A stretch of DNA of 12,940 nucleotides from JBCDIQ01 sp039024295 (lineage in GTDB: Bacteria > Bacteroidota > Bacteroidia > J057): NCBI GenBank assembly GCA_039024295.1, contig JBCDIQ010000144.1, forward strand, positions 1 to 12,940, written 5' to 3'. Each line of letters begins with the position of its first letter. Positions within the stretch are counted from its first letter, which is position 1. The notes beneath the pieces are model-generated. The model searched no databases, was not told the origin of the DNA, and saw only the letters and a list, made by a program, of their open reading frames with translations. Below are positions 7,448 to 12,940 of the stretch, piece by piece. The position numbers and the translations under genes are program-made.

Positions 7448-10400
7448 ATGAAAAAACGAATCAACCAATTTTTAAGGTATTGCTCTATTTCTGCAGGCCT
7501 GTGTGCCATGCTCCTTATCTTTGGGCAATCGGTATTTGCTCAATGTTCAAACGCTCCCATAGGTACGTCAGGGACACTTCTTTTTCCTGGTAATTCCTTC
7601 GGACAAAGTTTCGTTGCAAATGCTACTTGCGGTGTGGGTAATGCCTTTAATGAATTTACCTTTTACGCCAGTGGAAACGCAGTTACTAACTTAAAGCTTG
7701 AAATTTTTGATGGTAAATCAACGGATCCTAATAATTTACGGTACACCGAGAACTTCACCAGCGTACCTGCTCCCAACTTCGATGCTCAGGTAACCCTGAT
7801 ATTTCAAGGAAATGGTACAGGCGACCGAACGTTTGTGAGTGGCCAGACTTATACCATCCTAGTTACTTTTGTAAATGGGCTACTTATTGTTCGAAATACA
7901 CCAGATGCTGTACCGGGAGAGGCTATTTATAACACTAATACCTTAAGTGGATTCGATAGCTCCATTGATTTGCAGTATGGGATACAAACTACGACTGTCG
8001 GCCCAACTACCCCACAAGTCGTCATCAACGAAATCCAATACAACCCGGTCGAGTCCGGCACAGACGTAACTGAGTTCATCGAGTTGTTCAACGCTGGAAG
8101 TACAGCGGTTGACTTGAGTGGATGGAGTTTCACTGCCGGTGTTGATTTCACCTTCCCTAGCGGCGCAAGCATTGGTGCAGGAGAATATGTTGTGGTCACA
8201 GTGAACCAGACTGGTTTTAACAACTACTATGGCTGTGATGCGGACTACCAGTGGACCTCTGGAGGCTTGAGCAATGGTGGAGAAGAAATTATCCTGGTTG
8301 ACGCAAGTAGCAACCAGGTTGACGTCGTTGATTTCAACGATGCTGCTCCTTGGCCAGTTGGAAACAATGGAGGTGTCACCGACCCTACCGATCCTGATGG
8401 CGGCGGCCCTTCTATCGAATTGACTGACGCTTCTTTGGATAATAATGATGGAGCTAGCTGGACTGAGAGCCTTATTGAAGGGGGAACTCCAGGTGCAGCC
8501 AATGGGGGTACAGCTACCCTCTGTCCTGCTCCTATGCCAATGGTGGTCATCAATGAAATTCACTACAACCCCGATGAAAGTGGAAACGATACTACAGAAT
8601 TTGTAGAGCTCTTCAACGCAGGTAATGCAGCGGTAGATTTGAGCGGATGGAGCTTTACACAAGGCTTCAGCTTCACTTTCCCTGCAAATTCTGGCATTGA
8701 AGCTGGTGGGTATGTGGTGGTAGCCAAAAATAAAGCGGCTTTTAACAATAAGTATGGATGTGATCCCGATTTCGAGTGGGCAACCAATAAAAACTCCTCT
8801 GACGGCCTTAGTAATAGTGGAGAAGACATTATCCTGGTAGATCAGGACCTCAATGAGGTTGATGTCGTAGATTATGACGATGCAGGCGTTTGGCCTGTAG
8901 GCGGAAACGGTGGCACCTCCGACCCAACTGATCCGGACGGTGGCGGCCCTTCTATCGAACTGACCGATGCAACCTTGGACAATAATGATGGTACCAACTG
9001 GACCACAAGTGCAATTGTAGGGGGTACGCCAGGTGCCCCCAACGGCGGCACAGAAACCCTCTGCCCTGCGCCTATGGCAAATGTGGTCATCAATGAGATT
9101 CACTACAACCCTCTTGAGGGTGGTACTGATACAACAGAATTTGTTGAGCTGTTTAACGCAGGAAATGTACCTGCTATGGTAAGCGGCTGGACCTTCACGG
9201 AAGGCTTTGACTTTACTTTCCCAAATGGAACCGTGATTGGTCCTGGCGAATACGTGGTGATTACCGTGAACATGACGGCTTTCCGCAACTTCTACGGATG
9301 CGACGCAGACTTCCAGTGGACCAGCGGTGCAACCAGCAACAGCGGTGAGGACATTCAGTTGGAAGATGGATTGGGCAATGTCATTGATGTAGTGGATTAC
9401 GCGCCTGGTGCCCCTTGGCCTACTGCGCCAAACGGCAGCGGCCCTTCTCTCGAACTGATCGATCCTGCGTTGGACAACTCACTGCCTGCTAGCTGGACTG
9501 CCAGCATCGTGAATGGCGGTACCCCAGGTGCCCTTAATGGCGGCCCCGTGACCCTTTGTTTCTCCGGAAATATTCAGTCCAATGTGGTCATCAACGAGAT
9601 CCATTACAACCCTGATGAGAGCGGAACTGATACCACTGAGTTTGTGGAACTGTTCAACGAAGGAATTTTGGCTGCTGACCTGAGTGGTTGGAGCTTTACT
9701 CAAGGGTTTGCCTTTACCTTCCCAAGTGGTGCTACCATCGCTCCTGGACAGTATATCGTGATTGCCAAAAACAAGATGGCGTTCATGAATGAATATGGCT
9801 GCGAGCCTGACTATGAGTGGGCCGCTAACAAGCTCTCATCTGACGGCTTGAGCAACGGAGGCGAAGATATCATCCTCGTGGACGCAGGTGGCAATCAGGT
9901 AGACATCGTGGATTATGACGATGGAAACCCATGGCCAACCGGAACCGGCATGTCTGATCCTGATGGGGGTGGACCTTCTATTGAGTTGACTGATGCTACG
10001 CTCGACAACAATGATGGAGCTAACTGGGCAACCAGCATGGTTGCAGGTGGTACCCCTGGTGCACCTAACGGCGGCATGCTCACCAAGTGTGCCCTCGAAG
10101 CAGTTGTGATCAATGAACTGCATTACAATCCCACTAATCCTGGCGATGTAACCGAGTTCATCGAATTGTATAACCGCACCTCTCTGACCATTGACCTGTC
10201 TAACTACACCATCTCTGACGGCGTAGAGTTCACCTTCCCAGCCGGAGCTACTATCGAACCATTCGAGTACATTACCATTGCCCTGAATGCAGCTGCATTT
10301 GAGGCAGAATATGGGTGTCCTCCCAACTACCAATGGACCAGCGGCCAGATCAACAACTCTGGTGAGCGCGTTGCCATTGCCCTTAACATGAGCAGCAGCA

Positions 10401-12304
10401 TGTGCGTGGATGAGGTCACTTATGATGACTCTGCCCCATGGCCTACTGGAACCGGAGTAAACGATCCTGATGGTGGCGGTCCTTCCATAGAACTGATCGA
10501 TCCATTTACAGATAACAGTGACGGCAATAACTGGGCGGCGTCCTTGCAAGCGGGAGGTACCCCAGGTGCCCCTAATCAGCAGACCGCACAGGTAGGCAAT
10601 CCGCCACGTGCGCCTCAGAACCTAATGGTAAGCCTTTCTAAATTCTTCTTACCTCAACTCAACTGGATGGATGCTTCTACCCGTGAGGATGGCTTCATCA
10701 TCATGCGGAACGTGGCTGGAACTGGTTTCCGCAAGATTGACACTGTGGGCATGGACATGACCATGTACACCGATTCTGCTGAACTCCCCTACTCTACCAT
10801 GGTGACGTACCGGGTAGCAGCCTTTAACGGCTGTGGGGATTCAGATAATTCTGCTGGAATCACCATCATGACACCAGATTCTTGTGACCTGCCAGCAGGT
10901 GTATTTAACCAGGACATCGGTATGCCTACTTTGGCAGGAGATGCTTGCTATGACCGCGGAACCTACTATGTGACTGCTTCCGGTGCGGACATCTTCCGCC
11001 AGCAGGATCAGTTCCATTATGTGTATGAAGAACTTGTGAGCAGTGGTTCTATCACTGTAAAACTGAGTGACTTCACCAATGCTGCCCGCAAAGGAAAAGC
11101 AGGCGTTATGATTCGCGAAAGCCTGGATGACGATTCCCGCCATGTTTCCATGGTATGGTCACCTAGCCGCCAGATCAGGTTCCTCCAGCGTAAAGTTGCT
11201 GGTGACAATACTCGAGAGTTCACCTACCCATATCGCAAGAGCCTGGAAATTTTCCTCCGTCTGGTACGTGAAGGAAACATTGTTCGTGGATATTTCTCAG
11301 ACGATAATGGTGCAACTTTCCAGTCTTTAGGACCCGCTTACTACCTACAGCAGGACACGGTGTACATTGGCATGGCGGTAACAGCTGCCAGCAACAACCA
11401 ATTAGCTGAAGCGGTATTCACTGAAGTAGTGGCTGACCTGGGAAGTGGAACCAGCTGTGACTTACCGATGGGATGGACAGGACAGGACATCTTTAACCCT
11501 AACCTGCAGTTGCCAGGTACCGTTTGCTATGACGAGACCCTAGACGAGTTCTCTGTCCTTGCGTCTGGTGTAGATATTTTTGGTACCGTAGATGAGTTCT
11601 ACTTCGTACATCAAACCCTTATGGGAGATGGAGAAATCACAGGACGTGTCATTGGAATCGATCCAACCAACGCGCATGCCAAAGCAGGCTTCATGATGCG
11701 CCAGTCTCTGGACCAGCGTGCTGCCCACGCCAGCATCGTGCTTACACCCTCTGAGCAGTTGATTCACATTGAGCGTCGTACCCAAGGGGACCGCTCTTAC
11801 GAAGACCGTGAATCCAGCATCTTTGCTCCCGTATGGCTGAAGGTTAGCCGCATTGATACCTTGGCCAGAACTTACTACTCTTACGACAAAATGACCTGGG
11901 TACAATTAGGTGATTCCGTTGTACTGGGTGATGGTCCATTGAATGTAGGTTTGGCGGTAACAAGCCGTGCGCAGAACGCTTTAGGAAATGCCATTTTTGA
12001 CAGCGTTATGATTTACACTGGCGGGGCTACCAAAACTGGGACTCAGCCTATCGTTACACCATCTACCGAAATCAAGGTATATCCTAACCCATTTGACCAG
12101 CTCTTCATGGTGGATCTTCGTGGGCTGGAAGCGGAAACTGCGACCCTGAGCCTACATAATATGGTCGGCCAGCAAGTGCTTCGCAACACGGTGAGTACTG
12201 GAAATGTTGAGCAAGTACAGCTTGCAGACCTACCTAAAGGCATCTACATCCTGAGAGTCAAGGCGGGTTCTGCCACCAAGACCCTTCGGATGATCAAGCA
12301 ATGA
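7448..12304 (+). CDS. Giant secreted/surface multidomain protein: five lamin-tail domains, FN3, two ConA-like repeats, T9SS tail
   Basis: This 1618-residue protein is probably exported and surface-attached. Residues 1-32 form a signal peptide ending 'GQSVFAQ'. Residues 33-185 are a beta-rich region of unknown family. Five lamin-tail domains (LTD) start at about residues 191, 366, 546, 713 and 886, each opening with 'VVINE-(I/L)-(H/Q)YNP' and 'TEF-(I/V)-ELFN' and closing with 'GGTPGA'. Residues about 1052-1145 are fibronectin type III-like ('PRAPQNLMVSLS' to 'TYRVAAFNGCG'). Two DUF1349/concanavalin-like repeats follow at about 1146-1336 and 1337-1530, each with 'DIF' and 'KAG-(V/F)-M-(I/M)-R-(E/Q)-SL'. 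The T9SS sorting domain begins at 'IKVYPNPFDQLF' (about 1540) and ends 'KTLRMIKQ'. No catalytic motif is seen. LTDs are beta-sandwich modules common in bacterial exoproteins and often linked to adhesion or to anchoring of enzymes, so an adhesin or scaffold role is inference. The ATG at 7448 is chosen because it directly precedes the signal peptide. Confidence 0.9.
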   Translation: MKKRINQFLRYCSISAGLCAMLLIFGQSVFAQCSNAPIGTSGTLLFPGNSFGQSFVANATCGVGNAFNEFTFYASGNAVTNLKLEIFDGKSTDPNNLRYTENFTSVPAPNFDAQVTLIFQGNGTGDRTFVSGQTYTILVTFVNGLLIVRNTPDAVPGEAIYNTNTLSGFDSSIDLQYGIQTTTVGPTTPQVVINEIQYNPVESGTDVTEFIELFNAGSTAVDLSGWSFTAGVDFTFPSGASIGAGEYVVVTVNQTGFNNYYGCDADYQWTSGGLSNGGEEIILVDASSNQVDVVDFNDAAPWPVGNNGGVTDPTDPDGGGPSIELTDASLDNNDGASWTESLIEGGTPGAANGGTATLCPAPMPMVVINEIHYNPDESGNDTTEFVELFNAGNAAVDLSGWSFTQGFSFTFPANSGIEAGGYVVVAKNKAAFNNKYGCDPDFEWATNKNSSDGLSNSGEDIILVDQDLNEVDVVDYDDAGVWPVGGNGGTSDPTDPDGGGPSIELTDATLDNNDGTNWTTSAIVGGTPGAPNGGTETLCPAPMANVVINEIHYNPLEGGTDTTEFVELFNAGNVPAMVSGWTFTEGFDFTFPNGTVIGPGEYVVITVNMTAFRNFYGCDADFQWTSGATSNSGEDIQLEDGLGNVIDVVDYAPGAPWPTAPNGSGPSLELIDPALDNSLPASWTASIVNGGTPGALNGGPVTLCFSGNIQSNVVINEIHYNPDESGTDTTEFVELFNEGILAADLSGWSFTQGFAFTFPSGATIAPGQYIVIAKNKMAFMNEYGCEPDYEWAANKLSSDGLSNGGEDIILVDAGGNQVDIVDYDDGNPWPTGTGMSDPDGGGPSIELTDATLDNNDGANWATSMVAGGTPGAPNGGMLTKCALEAVVINELHYNPTNPGDVTEFIELYNRTSLTIDLSNYTISDGVEFTFPAGATIEPFEYITIALNAAAFEAEYGCPPNYQWTSGQINNSGERVAIALNMSSSMCVDEVTYDDSAPWPTGTGVNDPDGGGPSIELIDPFTDNSDGNNWAASLQAGGTPGAPNQQTAQVGNPPRAPQNLMVSLSKFFLPQLNWMDASTREDGFIIMRNVAGTGFRKIDTVGMDMTMYTDSAELPYSTMVTYRVAAFNGCGDSDNSAGITIMTPDSCDLPAGVFNQDIGMPTLAGDACYDRGTYYVTASGADIFRQQDQFHYVYEELVSSGSITVKLSDFTNAARKGKAGVMIRESLDDDSRHVSMVWSPSRQIRFLQRKVAGDNTREFTYPYRKSLEIFLRLVREGNIVRGYFSDDNGATFQSLGPAYYLQQDTVYIGMAVTAASNNQLAEAVFTEVVADLGSGTSCDLPMGWTGQDIFNPNLQLPGTVCYDETLDEFSVLASGVDIFGTVDEFYFVHQTLMGDGEITGRVIGIDPTNAHAKAGFMMRQSLDQRAAHASIVLTPSEQLIHIERRTQGDRSYEDRESSIFAPVWLKVSRIDTLARTYYSYDKMTWVQLGDSVVLGDGPLNVGLAVTSRAQNALGNAIFDSVMIYTGGATKTGTQPIVTPSTEIKVYPNPFDQLFMVDLRGLEAETATLSLHNMVGQQVLRNTVSTGNVEQVQLADLPKGIYILRVKAGSATKTLRMIKQ
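8018..10590 (+). repeat. Five tandem lamin-tail domain coding repeats
   Basis: Repeat units begin at 8018, 8543, 9083, 9584 and 10103, giving spacings of 525, 540, 501 and 519 bases. Every spacing is a multiple of three, so the frame is kept. Each unit has one 'YGC' cysteine in the middle. Units 1-4 have a second cysteine in the linker to the next unit, and unit 5 has one in 'SSSMCVDE' instead. Units 1, 2, 4 and 5 carry 'DPDGGGPSIEL', while unit 3 has 'PNGSGPSLEL'. The units differ at many third-codon positions, so the duplications are not recent. Confidence 0.9.
10883..12020 (+). repeat. Two tandem concanavalin-like (DUF1349-like) domain repeats
   Basis: Copy 1 begins at 10883 ('CDLPAGVFNQDIG') and copy 2 at 11456 ('CDLPMGWTGQDIF'), a spacing of 573 bases or 191 codons. 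Both share 'CYD', 'SG-(A/V)-DIF', 'DQF/DEF' followed by an aromatic-rich strand, and the 'KAG...M-R-(E/Q)-SL' core. They then share an 'R-(K/R)' strand, and 'GMAVTA' in copy 1 corresponds to 'GLAVTS' in copy 2. The fold assignment comes from family knowledge of the KAGVMIRESL core motif. Confidence 0.8.
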
Positions 12305-12338
12305 TGCTCACGTTGAGTGCAATTACCTAGACTAGACC

Positions 12339-12372
12339 AAAGGCCGCCTGAAAAGGTGGCCTTTTCTTTTTT
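12339..12372 (+). terminator. Intrinsic terminator of the lamin-tail gene
   Basis: AAAGGCCGCCT pairs with AGGTGGCCTTT around a GAAA tetraloop (12350-12353), giving an 11-bp stem with one G-T wobble. A T-rich tract ends in six T at 12367-12372. It lies about 35 bases after the stop codon and is a textbook rho-independent structure. Confidence 0.92.
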
Positions 12373-12379
12373 GGGGAAA

Positions 12380-12538
12380 TGTGAACAGATCCCTCAGTTA
12401 CGTCGGGATGACATGAAACTGGGTTTTGGGTGGAAATAAACTGCGTTTTGCTTCTGGAGATGCCAACATCCCAACCCTACCCACCCCCGTGGTGTCATGC
12501 CGACCAACGCGGAAGCATCTACCCCTCTAGTATTCACA
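12380..12538. repeat. Imperfect inverted-repeat element, dispersed-repeat or MITE-like
   Basis: The left arm (12380-12413) starts TGTGAACAGATCCCTC and ends CGTCGGGATGACA. The right arm (12493-12538) begins TGTCATGCCGACCAACGCGG and ends TATTCACA. The reverse complement of the right arm begins TGTGAATACTAGAGGGG and ends GTCGGCATGACA, so the outer and inner ends of the arms match while the middle has indels. Between the arms are about 79 bases without a supported gene. Repeats with 'GATCCCTC...CGGGATGACA'-type arms lie between genes in many Bacteroidota genomes. That this is one of them is inference. An ORF at 12497-12718 overlaps the right arm and is not considered real. Confidence 0.55.
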
Positions 12539-12665
12539 TTTCGAAAGATCTCTAGGCCAAGCTCGGGAAGACAGCAAACTGCATATACCTTTAGCTATCC
12601 CCTGTTTTTTCAGGAAAGCATAAACAAAACCTGGATTTATCGTTTATTGAGGGAAATAAAAACGA

Positions 12666-12884
12666 ATGGCACGCACCTATTACCTCATGAAAGTAAAAGG
12701 GAAAGCAAAAATCCCTGATTATATCCAGCTACGTGATGAAAGCCTGACCCTGATCGGGTATTTCCGACCAGGCCGTAAGGAGCGTCTGGACAAAGTGATC
12801 AAAGATGAATCAGAAGCGGCAGTCATCCAGCAGGCCATAGACGAACTGGAGGAATATGGCAGAATTAAAAAAGTGGTAATCTAG
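12666..12884 (+). CDS. Small uncharacterised protein, 72 residues
   Basis: The protein starts 'MARTYYLMKVKGK' and contains 'YIQLRDESLTLIGYFRPG', then a charged helix 'AAVIQQAIDELEEYG', and ends 'RIKKVVI'. It reads as a small beta-beta-beta-alpha fold without signal peptide or membrane segment. I cannot name the family. Coding is supported by the regular secondary-structure pattern, the charge distribution and a start well clear of upstream genes. A weak GAGGG lies 12 bases before the ATG, and 'TACCTTTA' at 12586-12593 is one mismatch from the Bacteroidota -7 element, giving a leader of about 65 bases. The remaining 56 bases of the window after the stop are T-rich and hold nothing identifiable. 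Confidence 0.6.
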   Translation: MARTYYLMKVKGKAKIPDYIQLRDESLTLIGYFRPGRKERLDKVIKDESEAAVIQQAIDELEEYGRIKKVVI

Positions 12885-12940
12885 CTACCATTCCTTTTTT
12901 GCCCTTCTCTCCTTTCTTTATTCAACCGATGTTCTGAACT

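Noticed and set aside
7943..9103. Long minus-strand ORF of 386 codons, and another at 9836-10549, antisense to the lamin-tail array
   Set aside because: They recur with the same period as the sense repeats, have low-complexity composition with no domain, and are explained by codon bias in the repeated sense gene.
8018..10590. Regularly spaced repeats as a possible CRISPR array
   Set aside because: The units are about 500-540 bases, in frame and protein-coding. There are no short identical repeats with unique spacers.
12497..12718. + strand ORF of 73 codons before the small gene
   Set aside because: It overlaps the right arm of the inverted repeat and the start of the better-supported gene at 12666 in another frame. 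Its protein has no regular pattern.

Overview
The window looks like part of a chromosome from a gliding or particle-degrading member of the Bacteroidota, plausibly the Saprospiria/Lewinella side, although the genus is inference. The main evidence is three long genes whose predicted proteins each have an N-terminal signal peptide and a C-terminal sorting domain of the Por/type IX secretion system (T9SS), with a 'YPNP' or 'FPNP' motif followed by a short beta-rich tail. The start codons lack clear Shine-Dalgarno sequences, which also fits this phylum. All genes supported by the sequence lie on the + strand.

Layout. Positions 1-1585 are AT-rich. They hold the 3' part of an acyltransferase-3 (OafA-like) membrane protein cut by the window edge, followed by a hypothetical gene. 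From about 1830 the GC content rises. Positions 1832-3575 encode a secreted protein with a CBM9-like N-terminal half, an endonuclease/exonuclease/phosphatase (EEP) domain and a T9SS tail, broken by a single-base frameshift in a run of five C. Positions 3576-4948 are a gene graveyard with a REP-like hairpin, the 5' end of what looks like a GNAT acetyltransferase, the 3' end of a DDE transposase, and a fragment of a DUF1016/YhcG-type gene that has no start codon.

Positions 4949-7066 encode an M43 (pappalysin/cytophagalysin-type) zinc metalloprotease with a T9SS tail, followed by a clear intrinsic terminator. Positions 7448-12304 encode a 1618-residue surface or secreted protein. In order it has a signal peptide, an N-terminal beta-rich region, five tandem lamin-tail domains, a fibronectin type III-like domain, two concanavalin-like (DUF1349-like) repeats and a T9SS tail. 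It too ends at a strong intrinsic terminator. Downstream lie an imperfect inverted-repeat element (12380-12538) and a small uncharacterised gene (12666-12884).

How the genes relate. The three T9SS cargo genes are probably separate transcription units, because two are followed by terminators and the gaps between them are long. They share an export route rather than an obvious pathway: a nuclease or phosphodiesterase, a protease, and a large adhesin-like multidomain protein would all act outside the cell. I see no CRISPR array, RNA gene, phage module or defence system that is intact. The most informative unusual features are the mosaic history of the lamin-tail array, the frameshift in the EEP gene, the chimeric pseudogene junctions and the two dispersed-repeat-like elements.
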